Shown here piece after piece: positions 41,401 through 55,586 of a stretch of 64,000 nucleotides of DNA; the stretch's first letter is position 1, and every line of letters begins with the position of its first letter. The translations under genes were made by a program, and so were the position numbers. This DNA comes from Neospora caninum Liverpool (lineage: Eukaryota; Apicomplexa; Conoidasida; Eucoccidiorida; Sarcocystidae). The DNA lies in the NCBI RefSeq assembly GCF_000208865.1, contig NC_018389.1:2159941-2223940 (forward strand), written 5' to 3'. The notes beneath the pieces were generated by a model. That model saw nothing but the letters and a program-made list of their open reading frames with translations, made no database searches and was not told where the DNA came from.

Positions 41401-44400
41401 CCTCTAACCGCACGATGTAGACTGTGGTCGAGGGACCTGCTACGGAACATATATGCTGGTCAACGTGCTTCAATGTTCCCTCCGACCTTGTGGGCTGCCA
41501 CAGGAGAAAATCAATGCAGGGACGGAAGCCTCACAATTGTACTCCGTAGCACGTCATATCCACATTATGTTCGCTGCGCGTCACGGAATGCTGGTACTTT
41601 TCGCGCAAGGAAGTGGAACCGTTTTCCTCCGTTGTTTTCGGTTTCGTGGTGCTCGGTTCCTTGATGGAATTACTCTCAACTGTTTCCCTGTCCCCTTATG
41701 TTCTAACAGCTTCAGATGCTCGACAGCTGTTCCCCATGAACTGCGCAGCGGATGAGAAAACGTTAAGATGTGTTTACCGCGTTCCGCCTGTATCAGCCAG
41801 TGGAGAGCAACGTGAAATGCCATGGGGAGAATCGTTTCAAGATGTTCTCCCCGTATAGACTGTCAGGGTCGACTCTCGATCTGGCAGTTACAGTCGGGCG
41901 AGACGGTGGAGAGTGTTGCTGATATACACGGATTGCTCTCACAACGAGCCGCCTAACGTTGGGAGGCGTGCCTTGACGCTGGTAGCGGATGGAACTGACG
42001 ACGTCGTTAAGGTGCCATCGTCGATCTGAGGGGCCACATCAAATCATTCCCTCGACACATGACCCTTATTTCACGATTCCGCGCCGCCTCACCGTGCCTG
42101 CTGATGACACGAATAGCACATCGGTTTTTGTGAAATGGAGTTTTGGATGGGATGTCACCCAGAAGATGATTGCAGGAGCCTATGCCAACATGAGGATCCC
42201 GAAAACGCATGTCAATCAAACTCGGAGTAATTCGCTGCCGTCCCAGTAGGACCTGCGGATGACCCTCACCGAAAAGTTTCGGAATTGAGTGGTATGGCAA
42301 GTTTGACGGCACACGTTAGTGTGTCGTTCCTTCACCAGGCCTGTGTGTAACACGGATTCCTTGCGAACACGGCTATTGTGAATTGCTTAAAAGCGTTGCA
42401 GCATATAGTACATCCAGGGAACATACGCAGAGGTCGGTAGTCACTGCTGCGAACTTAACAAATCACATATAAATGTCATGGCACTGATTTTTCGAAAGCT
42501 TTTGTTCTTCCCCGTGTATTTTGGACACAAGGTGTTGGTTCGGAAACATGACCCGGAGCTGGGGATCCTACACGAGGTATCGCTGCCGACTTTAGTTGTT
42601 ATAAAGCTTAAGGGTGACACATCAGACACCCGATGTCCGGAAGTGTGCAGTTGTTCTGCTCTCCTCATTCCATGAACTGTGACAACAAACATGTTCCTAC
42701 AATATAATTGTCATTAGTCAGGCATCGACAGCCAGTCCAATAATAAACCTTTTTTACGGCGGGCTTGAAATTAGCAACGGCAAGTCAATCGTGCACAACT
42801 TCCCGAGTGTAGCCAACACAGCAGCGAACACCAGGACTCATTTCATTCGGACGCTTCTACAACCATTGCACTAAAAAGATCACACAGCCAGAAAGAAGAC
42901 CCGTTTGATGTGTCTTCCGAATACAAGAGAATCTAATGTAGGATTCCCATCACGGACGTCCTCTGAATCCCCCGAAGGGTCACCGTCATAAAAGCGTGGT
43001 TGACGCCGGCAGTAATGTGATGGGCTACAGTCCCCAGGCTGCTTATTGAAATATGGCCTCATGGCAGGAGTCAGCTGACGTGTTCGTTCCCTGGCAGACT
43101 CCGGGGTGGCCGCCCCCTGATTCGGTCTCTAAATGCGTGTGAAGTCCAAAATGTGAACACCAACACCCTTACAGCACTACAGAGCCGTAACCCAGTTAGA
43201 AGAATTTGAAAGAATTCATCAGCACCGGTGGATGAGGGGCTCGCTCCCGCCTCCTCTATTTTTTTCGACACCAACAGTGCTACGTTGAACCTGAATCGCT
43301 ATACAGCTGCATCACCCCGCCCAAGTAATCGAAAAGCTTTCATGAACTGACCGCTTCACCCCGGAAGACATTCATTGCAGGTGCTGCTTGTCCTTTCTCT
43401 CTGCTGCCATCGCCATTTTCGCATTCGCTTATACCCGACATTTACTAATGTATTTACACACAAAGTCATTCGTTTAACAGGTGCGGTTATAGCCCAGATG
43501 TGTCTGTCCCGACAAACCGAAGATCACTCACTTCCTCTAGTTCGTCGAAGGCGCTGGTAGAGGTTGGGCAACTCCGGGGAGGTTATTGCCCGACTAACAG
43601 GAAGCCAAGAAAACGCGCAACAGCAAATTGGTAACATCAACAGACCAAACGCTATACAGCTTCCACTCTCGATACCCTGCCTGGTTTGTCGCTGTGGGCA
43701 ACAACCAGATGGACGAACAGGAAATCCAAGAAGAATTTATAGTTGAGAGTGGAAACCTGCGAGCCAACAATGAACGAGGACCTGCTTGTAGGGCGCCCGG
43801 CTCATGCTTGAAACATAAAGAGAAAGGCTATTAGGAAAGGCCTACGAATTCTTATGTCTCGAGTAAGCCTTCACCGCGGAAACTCATTGGCCCCACAAGA
43901 ATGCATATCGAATCAAGGGCTACTGGGCTTCCTGCATCCTGCTCTCCAAGAGCTCCGTTTTAATCAGTATATGAAAGGAGAGCCATCCCGACTTCAAGTG
44001 AGATCGAACCACTACATAAAGGCTTTTGCTTATAGTAATCGAGCTTCTCTTTTAGCTTCTCAGTTATCGGTCAAATAAATCAGTGTACCCAGCGGGCCTT
44101 TAGAATGTGAATAAACCCAATTTGCATCCTCTAAGGTGTAGCCGCGGCTTATGTATGTTCCGACGGCATTCGCCACCCAGAGCCTCCGTCAAAATGATTT
44201 ACAAATAGCCGAATTCGTAGATTCTACGCTGCAAGGAGGGACGCGAGTGAACGAGCAACCTCTAGCAGTTTAAGAAAGATTTAGCGTGAAAAGCACATGG
44301 TAGAAAAACCTGACAGAGTTATTCGAACCATTGATTACTTCTTCTCTGCTGGCATTCAATTAGTGAGTGCACCGACTAATTCCTAGCTAAATGACCTAGT

Positions 44401-47400
44401 AGTTCGTTCGGGATACCTATATTTCACAGGAGCCGTCTGGACTCCAGAGGACACCCGGTGTTCCTTGGTGGCCGAAGACGGCCGAGAAAATGGAAATTCA
44501 CAGCAATTCCTCAAAGAAGAAGCTCGGCTGGTTCACGAAGAAGGCAACTATCGTGGATCCATGACCGCCATTACGTGAAGTCCCACTCAACGTGCTACAG
44601 AGTATGCATTCTAACAAGCCACCGTTTCACGCAGTTATCTCCGCAAAAGTGTGAGCGAACTGCTTGCGGCAACCACAGAGACATTTTGATGCCAACTAGA
44701 ATTCCCTGCCATCCTCCTTTCAACCGGCGTCCGACATGCTTGCTCAACCCATCAGTGCGAGGATGTTGATTAAGTCTAGTCCTTGTTTGTTGCGAGTAAT
44801 TTGTCTGCGGGGTCTCTTCCCCAGTAGACCGGTCAGTGCGAGTCATGCACGGGTAATAGTGTAACCATACGCTAATCTCAAGTCACTTATAATGCAAAGG
44901 GAACCTATTCATCCACCGCAGCTCCGGGTCACCGAATCTGGCCAGTAATACAAGAATATTTGACTCTTCGTATTTGGCCACAAGTTTTATTGTAGGTCCG
45001 GGCTCATGACGAAACAGGTCGCCCAACGACTCTTCGGGGCCGCTACTCATTGCCAACTCTCTCTCCAGCACATGACAAGATAATTTGTTTCCTAACTGGA
45101 GTAAACCATCGCCGGAAGATAGGTCGAATGCCTCTCCGCGATGCGGCAAAGCGGAAGACGACATTTCTTTGAACTGACCAGTCTCGGTGTCGCGGTGCGT
45201 GGGCTCAGGAGATTTCGCATGGTTCAGACTCCAATCCGTGCTCTATCCGTGCATGGTGTTGACCATCGTTTACTTGCTCCTCGACTGGATAACGCGGCAC
45301 TCGTATCAGATAGGGTAGACGTGAAAAAATGGGGTCAAGCGGACAGAGGCTCATCCAGGCAAACACTCGCTGGCAGCAGCCGGCCACCTGAACAAGGATC
45401 TCATCCCATTTGGAGCCGGTTATCAAACTGCATCACTCGCGTGTCTCACGTCACGAAAGTTTATCAACTGTCGCAAACGCGAACGATGCTAAAAATGTGA
45501 GTGCTGGAGCTTTAGTCTGAAAGATGATGTGTACCTGCGGTAACCGCCTTCCCCATGCAGTAATGACTCCAGACTGGTTTACTTCTCGGGTATTGCCTTA
45601 CGTGACTGCAGCCTCGCGCTGTGGTGTGACCGAGTTGGTTTCAAGCTGCAGCTTAGTCACACGTTGGCGTCAAACGCGCGGAGGTCGTTTATCTGCAAGG
45701 TAGGTCCCATGTAAGGCGGAGTCGAGTGCGTCCATGTTATCTTTCTACGGTCACCTATTTCATCGCTTCCTCTCGGAGGGCAGGAGAGAGGACAAAAATA
45801 TATGCGCTTCCGCTTCACTTGCGAATTTTCTGCCTCGGAGTATGCTGCTTGCGATTGTGCGGCTGCGGCTTCTTTCCCCAAGATCTGGGAACTTAGTGAT
45901 ATCTATCACGATTTGCGCAATGCTGAAACTCAGTGAAAGGCTTTTTCTTCACGAACTAAAGCTTATAAGTCTCCTTCCCGAGGTATAACTTCGTGACCAG
46001 AAACGAAAACCAACAAGAAGGCTGCAGACAATCCGACTCTAGGTATATAGATAGACATTATCGCAGTATATAAAGCGCTTCGCCAGCTCCCGAGTAGTGC
46101 AAGTACTATAGCGCCTCCAGTACAGGGAGTCGCGCGAATTGACTCAAGGCCAGCAGCGTGTCTACCAGTGTTAGACACTGTCGTCGGGCCCCACCGAACC
46201 GTAGGTTCCCGTTCACTTAGCCCTCCGGTACCGGCCATGAACAGAACTGTGATGTACCACACTCATTGCACAGGTGGTGAGTGCAGCTGAGCTTCACTTG
46301 TTGCCTCTGGCGTTTTAAACGACAGACGAGAGGTTCTGCAGCGGTACACAGAAAGAGATCTCGGAGGGAGCAAGCACCAATTCCATGGAGTAGCTTTTGA
46401 ATACCTTTTGAAATATGAAATGAATATCCAGATGTCCGCGGATGGATGCTTCCAGAAAAGAGATCCGCACTGTATCTCTTCCCTTTCAAATCTAAGGGCT
46501 GCGACCTGGGGGAAGTCGCCTGAAATGTGCTCCTGTTAGAGCACTATCGCTGTTTGACGTTACTGGTGAGCTTTTGACAATGGTATAATGAATGAGGCGT
46601 CAGCGTTAGCACCTACAGTTTGCCTCCGGAGGCATCGGATATAATGGCGGGGAGCACCAGGAAGACTCGTTGGCCAGGGTATCCTCGATCGTCGTACCGG
46701 GTCGCGCGTGGAATACTGTGATCATCAGTATGACTAAGCGATAGCCGTCAGTGCGTAATGCAGACAGGCGCTAAGGATCGCCTAGGTTTCCTCAGTGGCC
46801 CCCGGTCACCCTGTGGGCTGGTTGCTGGTCTAATGCGCCTGTTCCCCCGGAAATTCGACGGGACTCCCTTCTCTCTAGAGATTTTTAGCGTGTCCAAGCA
46901 GAGAGGATCTCAAGACTCTCTTTCCCTTAGGTTTTCAGAGAAGCAGAGCTGCCACCAGTGGGAACCCAACTATTACGTGACTCGTTCTTCGGCCACCCCG
47001 TGTTGACACATTGTCGTTTGCATGACAATGACGAGGGTTTCAAAATGGAGGCCAAGGGTATGGAGCGTAGCCTTCGGACCGTCGCATCACCCGGGCAGCC
47101 GGGAATTTCTTGGCATGGTATAGGGGACCGAGTCATTTAGCTTCCTTTACAGTCTCGATTGTGCACACGAACGCTTCACCCAGAGTGATGAGATCCAGAG
47201 ATTGGCTCGTGCCTCGGAGGCTATGACACCTAACCCAGCACACGAAGTCATGAGCATCTAGCTAGCTGCAGACCTTGAGCTAAATCCCTAAGGAGTTGTT
47301 AGTGTCTTCGCCGAGGCGTTCGTTCGCAAATCGAGTCCGAGCAGTCAAGTAAGGGTTGCCTCTCCCACACGATTCCGGTCGCCCATCTTTACCGGCGGAA

Positions 47401-50400
47401 CGTGTACCGGAGCGAGACGAAGTGGTAATTGCAGGCGCATCAAACAGTGACCACGTCAATCAGGAGGCGTGGTGTCGTTGATACTCTGCCTTTGTTCCCA
47501 CCCTAGAGTTGGGCTGCCGAGATCACAAAAAGCACCGCCGTCACACAATTGGACATGGTGCACGCAACTCTGCTGAACAGCGAAGCATGAAGAAGTATAT
47601 AGCAATTTGGTAGAGGTACACCGGGAGCGAATCCAGGTCATAACTCTCGACGCAACGCCGGAGGCGACCTGTAGGTCAAGCGTGTTAACCAGAAATCTGT
47701 CCCCTGACTGAATCGGTTGCTTCGTGCCAGTTGGATTTGCAGCGTCAGCCTCTCATTTTTTCATTGTTTTGTCACTTCGGGCGAATCCATATGCTAAGCA
47801 GTACGGCCGCACCCTAGGTACCGACGATGTCAAAGAACATGTTCAGCGATAGAGGTTCGCGGCTGCACAAGAATGTCGTTTAACCGCATCACGCCGGAAA
47901 CCATAGCCAAAATTTAGCCCCGGGACCAAGCGGACAGCCGCTTAGAACCAACACTATCAGCACAACACAACAGGGCTGGGTCGGCTCGACAGGGGCGACG
48001 TCGAAAAGGCAAATGGATGCGGAGCAAAAAAAATACTGTGGCCGACAAGTGTTGAAGTAAACGCTGGCCCATGCCAAGATTAAGGACCTCCAGCGTCTGA
48101 CGAAAGTACGTAGAACGTTATTTTTTCTGGCTGTTTCCGTGCGATGTCACCAGCTTCGTCGCGGGGGAAGAGCGGGTCGCGGCACTCCCTCGAAAGTGGC
48201 AGAACACTGTTTTGGCTTGACCAATCGGACTCAAAATGACAGCGTGTCCGTACTGATATACACGGTTCTGCCATTGGACCGTGATTTTGCAGCACCCCCG
48301 AATTCCGATGTTGACGTGTAGAGAGAATACTGACAAAGTCGCACGCGATTACGAACAATTCTAATCTCCGAAGATACAGTACGACCCGCAGTAGCGGCCT
48401 CGCCGCCGTTAGCAGTAAACACATATCTCCTGTGAATATGTCGCCGCGCCTTGGCGCTTCGAGCCGTGGTTTCCCTTGTGATCTGTAGCGAGATCAGTGG
48501 GCCTTCTCTCGTGATGTCATCTTTGACACGCGGCCCTTATTGAGTTTCACGCCGGCATCGTTCGCGGGCGATTTTTGGCTGTCGCCGCCCTGCTTCATTG
48601 TCCGGACAGAGAGAAGAGATGCTTCCCCATGGACAAAGCACTACTGCAGTAACTTGTTCTGTGGCCGGCTGCATCGTAATGGCCCGAAGGGGCTCGGGCG
48701 AGAAAGGACGAGACGGGCCATAAAAAACCACAATAAAGGTCAGGTGCTACTGGAGTGCGCATCCGCCGTCGCTCCCTCAGTTTGGTGGCCAGACGCATCC
48801 TGCTGCGGCTTTCGTAGAGCGTACCATCAGAAGCTATAAGCCCCGAACGGAGAGAGGGCCACAGGCCGAGCGTATTCATCGTGCTCTTGGTGCGAGGAGC
48901 AAAGGTTCGGGAGAGCGTCGATAAGTGCAACGCCGCGAGATATCCTCCACCCGAAAAGAGCACCTTTTTTCAACACGTCCACGTGTCACCGCTTCGTCCG
49001 GCGCCCCGACCTGATATTGGAGGCACCGCCACCCGCCTGTTAGCACGCGTGATGGAGGAGCGCCACGATGTGGTTGTCGCGCCCCGATATACGAGCAGAG
49101 ACCAGAGCAGCTCCGGCGCAGAGCAACACTACACGACTCAGCGCAGCGGAACACGGTGAAAAGCGCGGCACAGGGTGTTGACATCGTACGCCAACTTCGA
49201 CCAAACCTGTGTCGTTCTAAGTCGGCGCCGCACCGCGGCCCCGTGAACACTACCGATATCATTAGTTGCCTGGCGGGTTGGCAGCTCTTCTCCGCTGAGC
49301 GTGAAGTGGCCCGGTACTGTTCGTCACGGCGTGCGTTGCAAACCTCCAGGACGACAATCGGAGCAGACCTTGTGCTATGGCGTACCGTGCGCTCTCGATC
49401 GCAAACCTCCGCGTAGCCCGAAGGCCCTCCTAACCCGGCTCAAGAAAGGTGAGTTGCCAGCAGACCACAGAGCAGCTCGCCTCCATTCTTTTTTCTTTAC
49501 CTCAGCATTCCGTGCAGCTGCTGCATTTTTTCACGGCGATCTTGCCTCGCCGTGAATGGCTTGGCGATCCGGTACCCCCTATCGTACTGAAGCGGAACGT
49601 GGCGGTGTCGGTCGCAATGATTCTTGGAAATACACACACACAAAGCCTTCAGCTCAAGAGTCGCATCATCGGTAGTGCTGTTGGGGAGGCGACGAGGGTC
49701 GGGCCGCCTCTCGCGTGAGCGCGGTAAACCCAGCCCACGCGTGACACAAACAGACACTCCTCCATCGGTCGCGCAAGTCAAAAACGATTGAATATTGTCA
49801 GGGTGTCCATCCCAGAACGCCGCTCAGCATTGCGTGCTTTCTGACCCGGAGGCGGAGTTTCGCGTGAGCGAAGTTTTAACTCACGGTTCTCTCGAGGATG
49901 CCCAGCTTTCGAATGCACCGGCCAATATTCAGAGGCGGTGGAGCTGCCCCAGAGACTGGATCTCCAATACTGCTTCACTGATCGCGACCTCGGTAGCGAC
50001 AAGCACTATTGGCTGTCGTCGGAAATAAGTAGCCTCATGTTCGCCACGGTTGGCATCATCCAGCGAGAGTTGATAATCAAGCGCATTCCACTACTACCAC
50101 GTTCGGCGTGCTCACTGACACTGCCAGCCCGCATGCCGGGGATGCGGACGCAACCAGTTACGTTGCTGGTAGGACGGTAGAGCAACACGTGGCTGAAATT
50201 CCGTGTGAGCACATGTGTTATAGTGCGTCAGCGAGGCGAGGGTAGCGACTGTGGCAAATCGACGGGCATGGTGTCGCCGCTCCAGGAAAACTATCGCCGT
50301 ATGCTGAAACGGGCGCCTGCACCTGTTCAGTGAGTCCTCTCCTCCGAGCTCGTCCCGGTACAGCATGCGGTTGCGGTATACTTCTGCAGAGGCACCAGCG

Positions 50401-53400
50401 GCCCTTACCGCGTTGTCCTCGGTCGCCCTCGATAGCTGATGCTCGCTACATCAATTTTTTCCAGCTTTCTTCGAGCTATACAGTGCTACGGGTAAACAGC
50501 TGTTCCCCTTCCGTCTTTCTCTTGTGGCGTTAGGTTTGAAGTAACATTCGTTGCCGCTCCTGGCTTTCCCTTCGCAAGTTAACAGCGTCGCAAAACTGTC
50601 TAGCGGTGCCGCCAGATCATTGTCCTATACCTCGATCACAATAGCTCACCACGCGTGCATGAAAGCTCAATATTCTTCATTGCGTCTGTGGGAATGATAG
50701 AGGCGAGACACAATTCCTGACTGGTGGCGACAGCAAAGTGCTCCCATACCAGTCTTCCTGAAGCTTGGTCACGTCGAAACACCGTGACATTTTGTACGAC
50801 CTTCCTGTTCCGGAATAGCGAATGTCAACTTCCTGCCGCGGGCAGCGTTCTCGTTCCGAGCTCTATAAAAAAAACAACCGCGGATTGTGCGACTCCCCAA
50901 TGGCTGACCTGCTGTATGAGCGGTCAACGGAATCCCGTGAGTATCTCACGTTTCACAAGGCGATCGACAGACGTTCTGCACCACAGCTAACCTCCTCTTG
51001 TCAGCAGAGGTATGCACATATATCTTGGTCCTTTTTCCGGGTTAAGTCCCTAGAGGTCCGGGAGACAGTTGTACTAAACAGCAGGGCACGCCTCCCGCTC
51101 CCAAGGCCTGGGCATACAATACGATGGCTACTGTTTGGTTCCGAAAGGTAATTCGATCCTGGCACTCCATACCCGGAAATGCCTAACAGTATGGGCATGA
51201 AATTTTTTCCTTTTTTCGAACAAGCAGAAACAAATGCTGTCGTTGTCAATCAACACCGGGACACAAGCTAGCGGAAAGCATGGCCGCCGCTTCTTTGGAA
51301 TCCCGGCCCTAGTAGGGTCCTCATCTAATGCGATATCTATTAGCGTCTAAACGGAATCCGAGGGTCTCGAGCTCTTTGACAGAAGTCATTCAATCTGGGC
51401 GTCACGCGCACGTGATTGTCAGCCGGCGTTTCGAGAGACGCTTTCTCACCGTGATGTGATCCTGTAACGATCCTTCGCCAAAGGTACACTTCTGCCGGTC
51501 CGGCCAAAGATGACTGAAAAACCGAGTTAAGCCCTCACGCCAGCTCCTGGAAAGCAAGCACACCACAATTACTCTGATTGGTTTTTTGTGCCTTCAGTCG
51601 TCCACTGTTGGGTTCAGTCTTTCCTCTCCGGGCGGTTACGGTGAGGAGGCAACTGCTCGCCAAACACGGAGGCTTGCTCCGTCAAAGGGGCCGCCCCGAA
51701 ACGCGCCCGCGCCTTCGGCAGACCTGTTGTAAGCAGAACTGCCAGGAAACTTGTTCATGGGAAGGCCCCAAGTCTTCTCTTTCGGTAGATGCCTATCTAG
51801 TTATAGCGACCAGCATCGGTGAGGGCCCCTAATTTGAGGCATGACCCCTGTTCGCCTCCACTTGACCTGTAAGCAACTGACACCCGCGTCGTCATCTTCC
51901 GCCTTAAGTAAAGTGGGGTACTCTGTCAGACATGCACGGCGGCATAGAGCTGACGAATGCGATTTCTAGCATTTGCAACAGCAAGCACAGTCCGACCATA
52001 CACTTCGCGACTGCAGTCCAAGCTGGCGCCTGTGCCTGCTTATCAATCTGCCAGCTGTAGCAGCTTTCGCTAATTGTGCTGAGACCCGGCGACGATGTGA
52101 GCTCGCGGAGAGCCAGCCACGAGCTACTTGCTAGGGACTCCAACGCAACGTGGCCATTTGTGGGTAACTCGCGTACGGCAGAGTCGCTCTCTTGCTTTGA
52201 GAACCGTAGGGTTCCTATACCGTTCCTGTGCCTGAGAGCACGAGCTCACGGCGCTGTTCGATGGATTGGTTGCTATAAAAAATCAGCAGGAGCCGTGCCC
52301 GTGATAATGACCGGTGACCTGTTTCGCTCCGCTGCTCCTACTTGACGTGGGATCAAGGATAAAGCACGCTGTGAGCTCCCTAACGTTGCGCCATGCTGGC
52401 ACTATCCGACTGCTCTCTTGCGCTTTCCACCTGCTTTCCGAGTTCATCCAGTTTGAAAAGGATTGAACCAATCATTGCCATGATGCCCTATGGCAAGCGA
52501 CTCCTATCGTGGAAACTCTTCACGGTGCTACACCGTCTCGATGTTAAAGAATTTGAACCATAACAACAAAAGATGTTCTTTGAGAATGGGGACCTTTTTT
52601 GTGTCGCTGCCTTAGGAATGAAATTTGAAGTTCAGATGATGAATCCGCTTAGGTTTGATACGGCGGTTTTCTGCCGCTGGCTCTTCTCAGACCTCTTGTT
52701 TTGAAAATGGAAGCTATTCACGAGGTGACATATTTGCATTCTCTACAGGTAGCTGAAATGCTTTGGCCGCTGATAACGCCAGGACTCGAGCATTCACAGT
52801 AAAATATCTCGGTCGCTGGAGTATTGGAATGACAGCACAAAGAACCCTGGTGTGGGAACCGGTGCGTGTCTCGCTTCGCCGGGGGGAAGATGTGGAGTAT
52901 GCCAGGCGGCTATTTACCACGATATGACGGCGCGTGAATCACAGTGCTTTTTGTCAAAGAGGATAGAGAACCGAATCAGCCTTTGCATGCGTACTGTATC
53001 TGTCTGTATCATGGTTGCCTTGTCCCTCATCATGTTTATGTGGGATGAGGTGTCACCGCGGTACTACAGTGCTTACCTTGCATATAACGGTCCCTCGCAA
53101 TCACATCAAGCTCCACCGGAAGTCTTCTACCCCCTGCGTTTGTTTCTCTTCTGTCAGCTGGAATTTCCAGCAGATCGGCAGGCCAATTGCCAGTGTCTAC
53201 CTGTTATAAGATCGTGAGCCCCCCCCCCTCAGACCGGACTGGTGCATCCATGGACAGCAGGTCTCAAATCAGAAGCACTAAGAATGTCGCGACATTTACC
53301 TCAGTAAGCGGATGGGCTCGACCAAGGGATACTCTTGCAGAGGATACAAGGATTTCGATGAAGCGCAATTTAACGGTGGGAGGCCAACATGGCGGGCGGC

Positions 53401-55586
53401 TAAAATAGGATATACAGGATCAGTTGTCAGGTGTCATGCTTTAGACAAGCCTTCAGTGATCTGCGGCGTTGGGCACAGGAGACACTCGTCGCTTGAGGCC
53501 GCCGTCCTCTGACATTATCGTTGTGTTCTTATCGAAAGAAAGTAGTGTGGGATGCCATAAAATGACGCTCAATAGATTTTCATCGTCGGTACAAGAGACA
53601 CCGGAAACACGCTAACACAGCCCTGATGGCTTGAGGTAACCGTAATACAAGGGCTTAGGGAAGTCGCAGTTTGATAGGCAACTAGAGTTTTGCCAAGCCA
53701 ACGGTGAATGGCCTTGGGCATGAATCAAGCGAAAGCATATAAAGCTGGTTTGTTTCTGGAACTATTGCCGTATTGGACGTGTTGCGCGCTACCAGCAATA
53801 TTATGTAAATCTGTGCCATGGCGCTCCATCGAAGTCTGAATTACTGACGTTTGCTGAATAGTGCAAGCACAATGACAAGCGCTCTCTTACTCTGACTCCG
53901 GCGTCGATTGGCTCAGAGACAAATGAAGTTTTCCTCTTGGTTTTCGGATTGGGAACCAGACTCTCGGGAACAACAGGAACACTGCGAAAAATGGAACCGA
54001 ATTTCGATAACGGCCGAGGCGAACTCCCGTCTCAATACAGAGGACAGCGATCTCGGGGGTCGTTATGGCTTTGGCCTTAGTGTCCAGGATAAAAGTTCAG
54101 CGCTGCCAGCAGGTGCGTCATCCTAGGGGCAGAACTGCTGAGTGACGATAGTCGTTTTTTTTTTACGTGAGCAGCGATCTTCATCCGTGTTGTTCACGTA
54201 GGTACGGACTGGCGTATCCACTTCCGTTGAGGTCACCATTCTGGGAAGAGTTTTAAGTGATGCTCATTGGATACCAGCCTCGGGACACTTCCAATGTTGG
54301 ATTAGTTCTTCGGTGTGAGTGGAGACAAAGCTCCAAGATAGGCAGGGAACGACAACAAGCTTCCACGCCAATAATGATCTCGTGTCTTTCTCCGTGGACC
54401 GGCGCGCTACAGTTATCGCAGCAGATGAGGTCATGCATACGAGTTTCTTCGCTAATATGCCTTTTTGTTACGTAAGGGAACTGCAGACGTTCCTGCTAAT
54501 AATAGAAGTTCACTCTATTATGCAGAAAGAAGGTATACCGTTTATTTAACTCCTTGATATGACAAGTTTGTTTGCAGACGCAATCGTTGGTATTCTGCAC
54601 TGCTTGCATAAGGCTGGAGAAGGAGGTAGATTGCATCCGGTCACTTTTGCTCCGTCTCTACGTGAGCGGCATAGAGAAGACAAATATTGCTCCAACGCCT
54701 TCTGTTCTGGAGATTTGTTTCCTAGGCGCTTACATGGCATTGATTCACCCATATGTAACGGCGCTTGTTTGGGCGTTTGCGCTGTACCCTGTATGTGACC
54801 AGAGTCGCCTTCTCTTGTGCCGTACCAGAGGGTCACGGAACTTGGAAATATATGTCTGTTGTAGTTAGTGAAACACACGTTATTTGCAGCTTCCTTATTC
54901 TAGTTAATACTTAGCTCGGTTTCTCCGCCGTTGGCAGTTTCCTAGCTCCTCTCGCTTCTGTGCTTTCGATGTGGCGTTTTGTTGACACCAAGACCGAGTA
55001 AGGCCCTTCTATGGGCGTGTCACATCCGAGAAAGCATGACTACGAGTCGCAAAATCATCGCGAAACGTGGCATTAAGCTAAACCAACGAAATACAACTCA
55101 ATCGAGTCACCGGAAAAAAGCCTTCGACACGGGAAGCCGCAGAATGTGTCCGCCTGTTTTAAGCGGCCGGATAAGTTGTACGAGAATAACTTTCCCTATC
55201 CACTATCACATAAGTGCTTATCTGAAAAACCTGGTGTTCATCCCTCTGACCTGAAAGCTCCTTGGCTTCTCACCTCGACCGTGCCCAGTGAACGAGCGAA
55301 ATTTATTGCTCATCCGTCCTTGGCAACGATAGTTGCGTGTGTGGGACGATCGAGCGCCAGCACTGCTTTCAACGGCGGCGGGGGTTCCAATGGTTCCCGT
55401 TACGCACTGTGGGCGCTCCTAGAGCCCCACGTCCTCCGCACTGGTGACAGTAGCTGAGCTTGAAACAGGCGAAGCACACTTCTTTGCTTCGTCGTCGCAT
55501 CGGCTCCCCCGATCGTTGTCCACCTCACCTGAAGCCACCAAACACGCGCCAGGCTGTGTCCCCGAGTTGCTACTGCTTTTCGTTGA
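38499..55586. other. 17 kb region without a recognisable gene
   Basis: I find no conserved protein block here on either strand. The left end is the hydratase promoter and 5' UTR; the right end is the kinase 3' UTR. Open frames that look somewhat protein-like but match nothing I know include 41655-41858 plus (MELLSTVSLSPYVLTASDA, possibly signal-peptide-like), 41989-42249 plus, 45164-44883 minus (93 codons from an ATG), and 52924-53217 plus (one hydrophobic segment). The stretch 48.5-50.4 kb is more GC-rich and open on both strands. Rapidly evolving or noncoding genes could be missed. Confidence 0.4.

Noticed and set aside
48595..49262. Long overlapping minus-strand open frames (48595-48963 and 48876-49262)
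   Set aside because: GC-rich sequence opens frames on both strands here. No domain or consistent exon chain was found, so no gene is called.
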